Below, one piece after another: positions 52,122 through 62,401 of a DNA stretch of 64,000 nucleotides. Numbering within the stretch: position 1 is the first letter of the stretch; each line of letters opens with the position of its first letter. The translations under genes and the position numbers were made by a program. Below the pieces are notes generated by a model. The model made no database searches. It was not told the origin of the DNA and was given only the letters and a program-made list of their open reading frames with translations. This DNA is from Saccharothrix syringae (GTDB lineage: Bacteria; Actinomycetota; Actinomycetes; Mycobacteriales; Pseudonocardiaceae), in NCBI RefSeq assembly GCF_009498035.1, contig NZ_CP034550.1, positions 10,664,001 to 10,728,000 on the forward strand. The letters run 5' to 3'.

Positions 52122-52207
52122 TTCGGCTCCGGAGGGCTTCGCGCAACTCGCGGGGTGCGGGGCGGGCGCGCCACGGTCGGAGGGTGTGCCCCCCTTTTCG
52201 AGGACCT

Positions 52208-53235
52208 TCAGGGTGCGCCGCGAGTGCACGGCCTTGGCGGTACCGATCGACCTGAGCCCCAGCGCTGCCGCCTCGTCCGGTTCCCCGCCCTGCGCCAGTC
52301 GTAGATCTCGGCGGCCCGGACCGGTCGGCCCGTCTCGGCGTAGCACTTGGCGTCGTGCAGCCGTCGCGTGTCCTCGTTGCAGACGGCGCCCAGGAGGCCG
52401 TACTGCTGCTCGCCGGCGGCCGCGTCGAAGATCCGATGGGCCTGGTCGAGCCGGCGCTCGATGTCGCGCAGCGGCTCGCCGCACATGGCCATGCCGAGGG
52501 CTTCCTGCGCCCACTCCATGCCCCGGTCCAGCCAGAACGCCACCAAAGCCGGTTCATGCAGTTCCCGGTACAGCCCCCTTGCGCGCCGATCGACAGCAAC
52601 GCATCCCGAAACTCGAGCTCGGCGTCCCGGGCACAGCGTTCGGCAGCCCCGACCAAGCCCAGCATGACCGGCGTCGTCTTCTTGGCACCGACCACACGAT
52701 CGTGTGCCATCACCGCACTGATCTGCCGACTGAAGTACTCCACGACGTTGCCGTCGAGGTAGCGACGGGCATCGGCCAGCGCCTTGGCGAAGTGCGTGGT
52801 CTCCTCCGGATCGAGGGCGGGGACGGCGAGGGCGATCCCCCGGCTGAACAGGGAACGACGGCTGAGCGGACTCATGGCACCCCGACCCGAAGTCATGGTC
52901 GAACCCGAACTCGGCGTCCGGAACCACAGTAGGTCCGCCGGTACGCCCAGCACATGGGCCCAACGTGTGCGCCGGTTGAGGTTGGCGATCTGCTCGCCAT
53001 TCTCGATCCGGCTCAACCCGGTCTGCGTCCGGAAGGCCCGGATCACCGCGCCCATGTCGCAGGTGACCAGCGCCTCCCGCATCTCGGGGGTCCGCCAGAA
53101 CTCCGGCGGCACGCGCGGCGGTTCGGCCAGGTGGTCACGCGCGGCCTTGGCGCAGGCGTGGCACAGGGGCCCCCGGTTGTCGCGGGCCGGTCGCGTGCCG
53201 CAGTGACAGCGGCGCACCTGCTCCTGCGTGGCCAT
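52208..53235 (-). pseudogene. XRE-type helix-turn-helix regulator, decayed
   Basis: Remnant of a Streptomyces-type XRE regulator with a long C-terminal TPR-like part. From ATG 53235 it has a zinc-finger-like start (RRCHCGTRPARDNRGPLCHAC), then AVIRAFRT directly joined to QTGLSRIENGEQ; the ~20 residues that normally hold the first HTH helices are missing. It continues to DALLSIGAQ, then shifts frame at a run of five C (52574-52578, plus strand) and resumes as GLYRELHEPALVAFWLDRG to the stop at 52208. Two independent lesions make it very likely inactive. Confidence 0.75.
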
Positions 53236-53261
53236 CCGACAGGGCGGAACGCTTCGCCTCC

Positions 53262-53744
53262 ATGAACACCAGCACTGCCGAGCAGGACGGCCCGCAGCCA
53301 CCACAGGTCCGCACGGCGCTCACCCCGGCGCCCCGCCGACCGGTTCGGCTGGTCGGTCCCCAAGGTCACCAAGCTGGAGCGCGGCACCCGCGGCACCACC
53401 GAATGGGACGGCACGGCGACGCCGCACCCGACGAGCCGGCCGGGATCGCCGTGCACGAACGGCCGGCGGTGCGACTGGAGTGCTCCGAGCCGATGCGCGT
53501 CCCGCCGCTCCTCCAGACCGCCGGGTACGCGCGGGCGCGGGGGGCCGCCGTCGACGCCCGCACCGCGCGGCAGAAGTCCCTGACCGCCTTCACCGACGAC
53601 GAGGCCGCCGTCCGCGCCTACCGGGACGAGTTCGCGGTGCTGGACGGCCTCGCCCTGGACGCCCGCCGGTCGCGCCGGCTGATCGCCCAACGCGCCTCGA
53701 CCTGCCTGAACCGCCTGGCCGAGGAAGCCGAGGGCGACTCCTGA
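53262..53744 (+). pseudogene. DUF5753/Scr1-type regulator, decayed
   Basis: Remnant of a second HTH regulator. A short HTH trace, RFGWSVPKVTKLERG, is readable at 53341-53385 in one frame. The rest is in another frame: VPPLLQTAGYARARG (the VPGLLQT.dYARA hallmark of DUF5753) is followed almost at once by VRAYRDEFAVLDGLALDARRSRRLI, the usual C-terminal end, with the middle ~100 residues missing. A frame change plus an internal deletion imply loss of function. It lies head-to-head with the decayed XRE gene at 52208-53235. Confidence 0.6.
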
Positions 53745-53778
53745 GCGGGGCGCGGGGTCGGCCCCGCGCCCCCCGATC

Positions 53779-54936
53779 TCACGACCCCTCGACCGCCACC
53801 GCCCCGCGCGCCACCGGCACCTCCGCCTCACCGAGAGCCGGGCCCAGCAACCCGCGCGCCGCCAGGATCGGCCGGACGCCCTCGCCGAACCAGTACGCCT
53901 CCTCCAGGTGCGGGTAGCCGGACAGCACGAACTCCTCCACGCCCAGCGAGTGGTACTCCTCGACCAGGTCGGCCACCTCCTCGTGGCTGCCGACCAGCGC
54001 CGTGCCGGCACCGCCGCGCACCAGGCCCACGCCCGCCCACAGGCCGGGGTGCACCTCCAGCCCGCGCACGCCCTTCGACAGGTCGCCGCCGTGCAGGGCG
54101 ACCATGCGCTGCTGCCCCACCGACTGCGACGCGCCCAGCTGCTCCTGCGCCCGCGCCACCTGCGCCGGGTCCAGGGCCTCCAGCAGCTTCTCCGCCTCCC
54201 GCCACGCCTCGGCGGAGGTGTCGCGGCTGATGGTGTGCAGCCGGATGCCGAAGCGGATCGGGCGGTCGCCGGCCAGGTCGCGGACGCGGGCGATCTTCTC
54301 CGCCACCTGCGCCGGGGGTTCGCCCCACGTCAGGTAGACGTCCGCGCGGCGGGCCGCGACGGGCAGGGCCGCGTCCGACGAGCCGCCGAAGTAGATCGGG
54401 GGCACGGGGTCCGGGGCGGCCAGCAGGGTGGCGCCTTCCACCCGGTAGTGGGAACCCGCGAAGTCGACCGGGTGACCCGACCACACGGCGCGCACGACGT
54501 GCAGGAACTCGTCGGTGCGCGCGTAGCGCTGGTCGTGGTCGAGCCAGTCGCCGAAGCGGCGCTGCTCGACCTCGTCGCCGCCGGTGACCACGTTGAGCAG
54601 CAGCCTGCCGCGCGAGATCCGCTGGTAGGTGGCCGCCATCTGGGCGGCCAGGGTCGGCGAGATCACTCCGGGGCGGAAGGCGACCAGGAACTTCAGCGTC
54701 CGCGTCCGGGCGATCAGGGCGGCGGTGGTCAGCCAGGCGTCCTCGCACCACGTGCCGGTGGGGGTGAGCACGCCGGTGAAGCCGTTGCGCTCGGCCGCCT
54801 GGGCGACCTCGGCCAGGTAGTCGACGTCCGGGTCGCGCTGCGCGGCCGCGCCGAGCGAGCGGTTGGCGTGGAAGCGCTCGACGATCGTGCGACCGTCGCC
54901 GGAGGTGGGCAGGAACCAGTGCAGGACGACGCTCAC
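53779..54936 (-). CDS. ssuD: FMNH2-dependent alkanesulfonate monooxygenase, 385 aa
   Basis: Luciferase-like (LLM) flavin monooxygenase releasing sulfite from alkanesulfonates when sulfate is scarce. Features of SsuD: LHWFLPTSGDGR at the start, GFTGVLTPTGTWCEDAW, LVAFRPGVISPTLAAQMAAT, RLLLNVVTGGD, YFGGSSDAALPVAA and VHPGLWAGVGLVRGGAGTALVG. The GTG at 54936 has AGGGAGA upstream and overlaps the ssuA stop as GTGA. Last gene of the ssuCBAD operon. Confidence 0.9.
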   Translation of the reverse strand: MSVVLHWFLPTSGDGRTIVERFHANRSLGAAAQRDPDVDYLAEVAQAAERNGFTGVLTPTGTWCEDAWLTTAALIARTRTLKFLVAFRPGVISPTLAAQMAATYQRISRGRLLLNVVTGGDEVEQRRFGDWLDHDQRYARTDEFLHVVRAVWSGHPVDFAGSHYRVEGATLLAAPDPVPPIYFGGSSDAALPVAARRADVYLTWGEPPAQVAEKIARVRDLAGDRPIRFGIRLHTISRDTSAEAWREAEKLLEALDPAQVARAQEQLGASQSVGQQRMVALHGGDLSKGVRGLEVHPGLWAGVGLVRGGAGTALVGSHEEVADLVEEYHSLGVEEFVLSGYPHLEEAYWFGEGVRPILAARGLLGPALGEAEVPVARGAVAVEGS

Positions 54937-55886
54937 GACAGATCTCCCTGGAAACGGGTGTCCACGAACTGCTGGAACTCGACGCGGCCGGGCAGGGTGC
55001 CGTCGTCGGTGAACGCGTCGGCCAGCTCCTGCTCGGAGGCGACCACCGCGTCGTCGAGCGGCACGGGCAGGTCGCCGCCGCGCTCGACGGACTTGCGCGC
55101 CACCTCGACCTTCAGGCCGGTCTCGTCCGCCCACGCCCGCGCCCACTCCTCGCGGTGGGTGTCGGCCCACCGCTGGGCCTGCGCGTACCGCTTGACGAAC
55201 TCCCGGATCGCGGCCTCCTTGCCCGGGTCGCCCAGGGCGGCGCGGCCGGCGACCTGGAAGGTGTAGCCGTTGGACTTGCCGCGCCCGTCGGTGAGCACGC
55301 GCGCACCGGCCTCCAGCTCCGCCTGCGAGGTGTAGGGGTCCCAGACCGCCCAGGCGTCGACGCGCTTCTGGGTGAACGCCGAGTACGCGTCGGCCGGCTG
55401 GAGGAAGTTCAGCGTCACGTCCTTGCTGGTCAGGCCCTCCTGGCCCAGGGTGAGCAGGACCTGGCCGTGCGCGGAGCTGCCCTTGGCGACCGCGATGGAC
55501 CTGCCCTTCAGGTCGGCGACCGTCTTCAGCGGCGAGTCGGCGGGCACCAGCAGGGCGTCACTCTCGACGTTGCCCTTCGCCACGTACACCGCGGCGATCT
55601 TGGCGTTGGCGGCGGCGGCGAAGATCGGCGGCGTGTTGCCGACCCCGCCGACGTCGATCGCGCCCGCGGACGCGGCCTCCAGCAGCGGCGGGCCGGACGT
55701 GAAGGTCGACCACTCGATCCGGTACGGGAAGTCGTCGAGCAGGCCGGCGGCGGTGAGCAGCGACTTGGCGTTGCCCTTCTGGTCGCCGACCCTGAGCACG
55801 ACCTCGCCGCCCGACGACGTGTCGGAGGAGCCGCACCCGGTCAGCACCAGGACCGCGGCGGCCAGGGCGCTAAGCAGCTTCGACAT
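54933..55886 (-). CDS. ssuA: Aliphatic sulfonate ABC transporter substrate-binding lipoprotein, 317 aa
   Basis: Extracytoplasmic sulfonate-binding protein. The signal peptide KLLSALAAAVLVLTGC has lipobox LTGC. SsuA/NMT1 features: LRVGDQKGNAKSLLTAAGLL, EAASAGAIDVGGVGNTPPIFAAAANAKIAAVYVAKG, LKGRSIAVAKGSSAHGQVLL and DAWAVWDPYTSQAELEAGARVL. Overlaps ssuB upstream by 17 bases and ssuD downstream by four. Confidence 0.9.
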   Translation of the reverse strand: MSKLLSALAAAVLVLTGCGSSDTSSGGEVVLRVGDQKGNAKSLLTAAGLLDDFPYRIEWSTFTSGPPLLEAASAGAIDVGGVGNTPPIFAAAANAKIAAVYVAKGNVESDALLVPADSPLKTVADLKGRSIAVAKGSSAHGQVLLTLGQEGLTSKDVTLNFLQPADAYSAFTQKRVDAWAVWDPYTSQAELEAGARVLTDGRGKSNGYTFQVAGRAALGDPGKEAAIREFVKRYAQAQRWADTHREEWARAWADETGLKVEVARKSVERGGDLPVPLDDAVVASEQELADAFTDDGTLPGRVEFQQFVDTRFQGDLS

Positions 55887-56559
55887 CGTCCACTCCCAGG
55901 TCTGAAAGAACACGTCCGCGCAGGTCCGCGAAGGACGCGCGGTGCCGCGGCCGCGGCAGGTCGACGCGGTGTTCGGCCACGATCCGGCCGCCGTCGAGCA
56001 CGAGGACGCGGTCCGCCAGCAGCAGGGCCTCGTCCACGTCGTGGGTCACGAACAGCACGGCGGGCCGGTGCTCCCGCCACAGCTGCTCCACCAGGCGGTG
56101 CATGGCCGAGCGGGTCAGCGCGTCCAGCGCCCCGAACGGCTCGTCGAGCAGCAGCAGGTCCGGTTCGCGCACCAGCGCCCGCGCCAGGGACACGCGCTGC
56201 GCCTCGCCGCCGGACAGGGTCAGCGGCCACGCGTCGGCGTGGTCGGCCAGCCGCACCTCGGCCAGCGCCTTCTCCGCCACGGCCCGCCCGTCGACGTCCC
56301 GCAGGCCGAGCGAGACGTTGCGCCACACCCTCCGCCACGGCAGCAGCCGCGGCTGCTGGAACGCCACGGACACCTTGTCCGGCACCGAGAACGCCCCGCC
56401 GACCTCGGCGTCCAGGCCCGCCAGGACCCGCAGCAGGGTCGACTTGCCGCACCCGCTGCGCCCCAGCAGCGCCACGAACTCGCCGGGCGCCACCTCCAGG
56501 TCCAGCCCGTCCAGCACCCGCCGGGGCCCGAAGTCCTTGACCAGGCCCCGGACGCTCAC
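55870..56559 (-). CDS. ssuB: Aliphatic sulfonate ABC transporter ATP-binding protein, 229 aa
   Basis: ATPase of the sulfonate importer. Walker A GRSGCGKST, Q-loop VAFQQPRLLPWRRVWRNV, signature LSGGEAQRVSLARAL, Walker B LLLLDEPFGALDALTR, H-loop FVTHDVDEA. The Q-loop sequence (QxxRLLPWxxVxxNV) is typical of SsuB/TauB-type proteins. The start GTG at 56559 overlaps the ssuC stop as GTGA. Confidence 0.9.
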   Translation of the reverse strand: MSVRGLVKDFGPRRVLDGLDLEVAPGEFVALLGRSGCGKSTLLRVLAGLDAEVGGAFSVPDKVSVAFQQPRLLPWRRVWRNVSLGLRDVDGRAVAEKALAEVRLADHADAWPLTLSGGEAQRVSLARALVREPDLLLLDEPFGALDALTRSAMHRLVEQLWREHRPAVLFVTHDVDEALLLADRVLVLDGGRIVAEHRVDLPRPRHRASFADLRGRVLSDLGVDDVEAA

Positions 56560-57380
56560 CGCACCCGCCACCGCAGCACCCTCTTCTCCAGCGCGCGCAC
56601 CAGCGCGTCCGTGGTCAGCCCGAGCAGCGCGTAGACCAGCAGCCCCACCACCACGACGTCGGTGCGCAGGAACTCCCGGGCGTTGTTGATCAGGTAGCCG
56701 ATGCCCGCGTCGGCGTTGACCTGCTCGCCGACGATCAGCGACAGCCACGCCGCGCCCAGCGCGATGCGCAGGCCGACCAGGGTCTGCGGCACGGCCGAGG
56801 GCAGCACCACGTGCGTGATCCGCTCGAACCGGGTGTAGCCGAGCACCCGGGCGGCCTCCAGCAGCGCCGGGTCGGCCTGCCGGATGCCCGCGTGCAGGTT
56901 CAGGTACAGCGGGAACGCCACGCCGGCCGCGACCAGCGCGAGCTTGGGCTCCTCGCCGATGCCGAACCACAGGATGAACAGCGGGACCAGGCCCAGGTGC
57001 GGCAGCGTGCGCAGCATCTGCACCGGCGGGTCCACGACCCGCTCGCCCCACCGGGACAGGCCGGCCGCCAGGCCGAGCGCGGCGCCGACGACCCCGCCGA
57101 CGAGGAAGCCGAGCGCGACCCGGCCCAGCGAGACCAGGAACGCGTCCACCAGCTGCCCGTCGAGCACCAGCTCCCAACCGGACTCGAACACGGTCAGCGG
57201 CGGGGCGAGCTTGTCCTCGGGCAGCACGCCGGTGCTGCCCGCCACCTGCCACAGCAGCAGCAGGGCCAGCGGGCTCAGCCACCGGCGCAGGTCCGGCGCT
57301 TTTCGTTTTTTCGCGGTGGGCGCACGCCCCGGTGACAATGAATCCGGGCGCGCGACAACACCCGCGGTGGAAATCGACAC
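56556..57380 (-). CDS. ssuC: Aliphatic sulfonate ABC transporter permease, 274 aa
   Basis: Membrane subunit of the importer, first gene of the operon. A hydrophilic, partly basic N-terminus (~30 residues, PTAKKRKAPDLRRW) precedes about six helices. Family features: LAPPLTVFESGWEL, LRTLPHLGLVPLFILWFGIGEEPKLALVA, the EAA loop LLEAARVLGYTRFERITHVVLPSAVPQTLVGLR and NADAGIGYLINNAREFL. The start GTG at 57380 has GGGGAG six bases upstream; the frame is open further upstream through non-coding-looking sequence. Confidence 0.9.
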   Translation of the reverse strand: MSISTAGVVARPDSLSPGRAPTAKKRKAPDLRRWLSPLALLLLWQVAGSTGVLPEDKLAPPLTVFESGWELVLDGQLVDAFLVSLGRVALGFLVGGVVGAALGLAAGLSRWGERVVDPPVQMLRTLPHLGLVPLFILWFGIGEEPKLALVAAGVAFPLYLNLHAGIRQADPALLEAARVLGYTRFERITHVVLPSAVPQTLVGLRIALGAAWLSLIVGEQVNADAGIGYLINNAREFLRTDVVVVGLLVYALLGLTTDALVRALEKRVLRWRVR

Positions 57381-57437
57381 GGATTTCTCCCCGACGGAAC
57401 CTTCGAACTCGGACTGCGGCGCTGACCAGCGAAGTCG

Positions 57438-57466
57438 AGTTTTGTTCGGTCCCAGGGACAAGTCAA
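57438..57466 (-). promoter_or_regulatory. Promoter of the ssuCBAD operon
   Basis: On the minus strand TTGACT (57466-57461) and AAAACT (57443-57438) are separated by 17 bases, a sigma-70-like pair; transcription would start near 57431, giving a leader of about 50 bases before ssuC. It is the clearest -35/-10 pair I recognised in the window. Confidence 0.5.
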
Positions 57467-57482
57467 CGCGTCCCGAATTGTG

Positions 57483-57525
57483 AAAGTGCCTCCGACCCCG
57501 ATTGACTCGGGACCGGAGGCACTTT
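57483..57525 (-). terminator. Terminator hairpin after purA
   Basis: A perfect 12-bp outer stem (AAAGTGCCTCCG with its complement) encloses an inner CCCG/CGGG stem. It lies 18 bases beyond the purA stop and separates purA from the ssu promoter. Confidence 0.85.
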
Positions 57526-57543
57526 AGCCGGATTTCAGAGCGG

Positions 57544-59585
<2,042 letters not shown>

Positions 59586-59694
59586 CGCGGGAATTTCCCG
59601 TTCCGCCACCGGAGTGTCACCCGGAAGCGTTGTGGGGGAAGGAGAATTCCAGCAGGGTCGGTTCCGACAGCTTCCAACTAGGAAGGTCGGAATT

Positions 59695-60336
59695 ATGTCA
59701 ACGGTTAACAACACCGCTCGACTGTCGATCTCATCCCTGCTCCTGGCTGGTGCGCTGACCCTGGCCCTCGCCACCCCCGCCCTGGCGACCCCGCCCGGCA
59801 TCCCGGGCACGAGCACCGCCCAGGCGGAGCTCAACGCCCTGGCGGTGGCCGGCGAGGGGTCGTCCACCGGGTACTCGCGGGACAAGTTCCCGCACTGGAG
59901 CACCGTCTCGGGCACCTGCAACACCCGGGAGCAGGTGCTCAAGCGCGACGGCACCAACGTGGTCACCGACTCGTCCTGCGCGGCCACCTCCGGCCGCTGG
60001 TACAGCCCGTACGACGGCGCGACCTGGGGCGCCGCGTCCGACGTGGACATCGACCACGTGGTGCCGCTGGCCGAGGCGTGGCGGTCCGGCGCGTCGTCCT
60101 GGACCACGGCGCGGCGCGAGCAGTTCGCCAACGACCTGGCCGGCCCGCAGCTCATCGCGGTCACCGACAACGTCAACCAGGCCAAGGGCGACCAGGACCC
60201 GGCCCTGTGGAAGCCGCCGCTGACCTCCTACTGGTGCACCTACGCCAAGATGTGGACGCACACCAAGTACCGCTGGGGTTTGACGGTGGACCCCGCGGAG
60301 AAGTCCGCTCTGCAGGGCATGCTCGGAAGGTGCTGA
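59695..60336 (+). CDS. Secreted HNH-family endonuclease, 213 aa
   Basis: Exported nuclease of the DUF1524/GmrSD-C-like HNH family. Signal peptide (RLSISSLLLAGALTLALATPALA) with cleavage after ALA. The HNH core reads DVDIDHVVPLAEAWRSGA (catalytic His), then VTDNVNQAKGDQDPALWKP (Asn/Lys). Two cysteine pairs (GTCNTREQ and SSCAATSG; WCTYA and GRC at the end) fit a disulfide-bonded extracellular protein. AGGAAGG precedes the ATG. A likely role is DNA degradation outside the cell, by analogy. Confidence 0.85.
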   Translation: MSTVNNTARLSISSLLLAGALTLALATPALATPPGIPGTSTAQAELNALAVAGEGSSTGYSRDKFPHWSTVSGTCNTREQVLKRDGTNVVTDSSCAATSGRWYSPYDGATWGAASDVDIDHVVPLAEAWRSGASSWTTARREQFANDLAGPQLIAVTDNVNQAKGDQDPALWKPPLTSYWCTYAKMWTHTKYRWGLTVDPAEKSALQGMLGRC

Positions 60337-60342
60337 TGACCG

Positions 60343-60594
60343 ATGGCTGACCGCTCCTCCCCCTTCGTGGCCGGACCCGGCGGCGTGATGACCGACGAGG
60401 TCGGCGTGGTGACCGGCGACCTGGAGCTGCGCACCACGCTGGACGACAAGGGCCGCCTCCGCGCCCTGGTGCGCTACGAGGGCGCGGAGGAGTGGTACGC
60501 CGTCACCGGCGCGACGTGCCGGCTGGCCGACCCGCGCGACCACGACGCCGTGCACCGGGTGCTGCTCGGCGTGCTGAACCGCCCGGAGGGCTGA
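60343..60594 (+). CDS. Small conserved protein of unknown function, 83 aa
   Basis: A short acidic protein with alternating strands: GVVTGDLELRTTLDDKGRLRALVRYEGAEEWYAVTGATCRL, then a short helix. No signal peptide or membrane helix. GGAAGG lies about 13 bases before the ATG. It follows the nuclease gene by six bases, so it might be co-transcribed. A nuclease-inhibitor role is conceivable for a small acidic neighbour, but this is speculation. Confidence 0.6.
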   Translation: MADRSSPFVAGPGGVMTDEVGVVTGDLELRTTLDDKGRLRALVRYEGAEEWYAVTGATCRLADPRDHDAVHRVLLGVLNRPEG

Positions 60595-60598
60595 GGCG

Positions 60599-61690
60599 TC
60601 AGCGGCCGCCGCCGCGGTCCACGGGCGGCAGCGACTCCGCCGCCTCCGCGCGCGACAGCCCGGTGGCCTGGAGCAGGTCGACCGCCACCGACCGCACCTG
60701 CGCCAGCACCACCTTGGTGGACAGGCCGCCGCCGCCGAGGCGGCCCTCCGTCGTGCACCGGGCCGCCTCGCACACCGCGGCCCGCGCCCGCGTCGGCTCC
60801 TCGCCGCGCGCCAGCTCGGTGCGCAGCAGGTCCACCGCCTCCGCGTACCGCCGCAGCACGTCGGGCAGCACCTCGGGCACGTCCTCGCCGTCCCGCAGGG
60901 CCGCCAGCGCCCGCCGCGCCAGCACGCGCGCGTTGCGCAGCGCGTAGTCCAGCGGCGCGGCGGCCGTCTCGTAGCGGCCCAGGTCGTGCCGGCTGCGCCA
61001 CCGGATCGGCGCGATGGTCGCGATCTCGCCGCCGGTCCTGAGCGCGGACCGGAACTCGTCCACCGCGGCCTGGCTGTCGCGCAGCCGCGCCAGCACCGCG
61101 GCCGCCCGCACCGCGTCCCGCCCGGCCACCGCCGCGGCCACCCCGCGCAGCGCGGTGGCCAGCTCGCCGAACACCACCTTCGCCTCGCGGTGCGCCACGG
61201 TCAGCGGGTTCGCGGGCAGCAGCGCGGCCACCGCGAGCCCGACCAGGCCGCCGACCAGCGCGTCGACCATCCGGTCCAGGCCGCCGCCCGCGCTGGGCGG
61301 CAGCAGGGTGGCCACCAGCACCGCCGACGACCCGGCCTGCAGCGCGATCACCGCGCCGCCGTCGAGCAGCACCGCCGACGACATGGCCAGCGCCACCACC
61401 AGCGCGATCTGCCACGGCCCGGAGCCGATGAGCGAGATCAGCACGTCGCCGACGCCGACCCCGAGCGAGACGCCGACGACCAGCTCCACCACCCGCCGCA
61501 GCCGCTGCCCCAGCGACACGCCGAGGCAGACGACGGCGGCGATCGGCGCGAAGAACGGGTGCGCGTGCCCGACCACGTCGGTCGCGACCAGCCACGACAA
61601 CCCGGCGGCGAGCGCGGCCTGCGCGATCGGCAGGGCCGTGCTCCGCCACCGCCGCAGCCGGCGCGCGACCTCGGTGCGCACCTCGACCAC
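60599..61690 (-). CDS. FUSC-family membrane protein, 363 aa
   Basis: Aromatic-acid exporter/fusaric-acid-resistance-like protein. Several helices lie in the N-terminal half (AQAALAAGLSWLVATDV, FFAPIAAVVCLGVSLG, ELVVGVSLGVGVGDVL, IALVVALAMSSAVLL, AVIALQAGSSAVLVATLL), with the conserved GQRLRRVVELVVG motif. The C-terminal half is a cytoplasmic helical domain (RAAAVLARLRDSQAAVDEFRSAL). The GTG start at 61690 lies four bases after the DUF3151 stop, so the two are coupled. Transport substrate unknown. Confidence 0.83.
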   Translation of the reverse strand: MVEVRTEVARRLRRWRSTALPIAQAALAAGLSWLVATDVVGHAHPFFAPIAAVVCLGVSLGQRLRRVVELVVGVSLGVGVGDVLISLIGSGPWQIALVVALAMSSAVLLDGGAVIALQAGSSAVLVATLLPPSAGGGLDRMVDALVGGLVGLAVAALLPANPLTVAHREAKVVFGELATALRGVAAAVAGRDAVRAAAVLARLRDSQAAVDEFRSALRTGGEIATIAPIRWRSRHDLGRYETAAAPLDYALRNARVLARRALAALRDGEDVPEVLPDVLRRYAEAVDLLRTELARGEEPTRARAAVCEAARCTTEGRLGGGGLSTKVVLAQVRSVAVDLLQATGLSRAEAAESLPPVDRGGGR

Positions 61691-61694
61691 GCGG

Positions 61695-62105
61695 TCAGCC
61701 CAGGCCGAGGGCGGCGGGCGCCGCGGGGTCGCTGTCGGCGAGGAACTTGCGGCAGCGCTCGTGCTCGTCGGTCTCGCCGATCTCGTCGGCGGCCCGGGCC
61801 AGCGCGGCCAGCGCGCGCAGGAAGCCGTGGTTGGGGCGGTGCGACCACGGCACCGGGCCGTGCCCGCGCCAGCCCGCCCGGCGGAGCTGGTCCAGCCCGC
61901 GGTGGTAGCCCGTGCGGGCGTAGGCGTAGGCCGCGACCGGGTCGCCGGTCTGCAACGCGCGCTCGGCGAGCAGCGCCCACGCCTCGCTGAAGTCGGGGTA
62001 GGCGCGCACGATCTTGGCCGGGTCGGTGCCCGCGTCGGCCGCGGCCTGCGCCTCGGGCCGGTCGGGCAGCAACGTGGGTTCGGGACCACCGAGCAGGTTC
62101 TCCAT
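61695..62105 (-). CDS. DUF3151 family protein, 136 aa
   Basis: A conserved actinobacterial protein: MENLLGGPEPTLLPDRPEAQAA, then DFSEAWALLAERAL, YAYARTGYHRGLDQLRRAGWRGHGPVPW and NHGFLRALAALARAADEIG. The helical TPR-like composition suggests a protein-interaction role; function unknown. The ATG at 62105 matches the family's usual start, with a TATCCT box seven bases upstream. Confidence 0.85.
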   Translation of the reverse strand: MENLLGGPEPTLLPDRPEAQAAADAGTDPAKIVRAYPDFSEAWALLAERALQTGDPVAAYAYARTGYHRGLDQLRRAGWRGHGPVPWSHRPNHGFLRALAALARAADEIGETDEHERCRKFLADSDPAAPAALGLG

Positions 62106-62110
62106 GGGCT

Positions 62111-62197
62111 TCAGGATAGGAAGAGCCGCGAGGCCGCAGCGACCAACGTCAGCAGCAGCGCGGAGACGATGACGCCGGCCACGACCTTCTTGCCCAT
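62111..62197 (-). CDS. Very small single-helix membrane peptide, 28 aa
   Basis: ATG at 62197 is preceded by AGGGAG with seven-base spacing, one of the best ribosome binding sites in the window. The peptide is MGKKVVAGVIVSALLLTL followed by VAAASRLFLS and a stop: two lysines, then one membrane helix. It ends six bases before the DUF3151 start. It is too short for homology arguments; the case rests on the start signal and the composition. Confidence 0.5.
   Translation of the reverse strand: MGKKVVAGVIVSALLLTLVAAASRLFLS
62113..62118 (-). promoter_or_regulatory. -10 box TATCCT of the DUF3151 gene, leaderless type
   Basis: TATCCT (minus strand) lies seven bases before the ATG at 62105 and overlaps the final codons of the 28-residue peptide gene. 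Confidence 0.4.
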
Positions 62198-62401
62198 TTC
62201 GGTACTCCCTAGGGGGATTCTCGGCGGACTCTCGGACGGCACCCTGCCCGGTGTGGGCCGCCCGGAGCAACGCGCGTCACCCGTTGGGGCGAGCACCGCG
62301 CGGAACCGCCTGGTCACGACCCGTCCCCTAAGGGGTGCCCGGGGAGAAGACCGGGGGCCACCACCCTTCCGGCGCCGGGGGCCGGGCCGCATCATGGGCG
62401 G

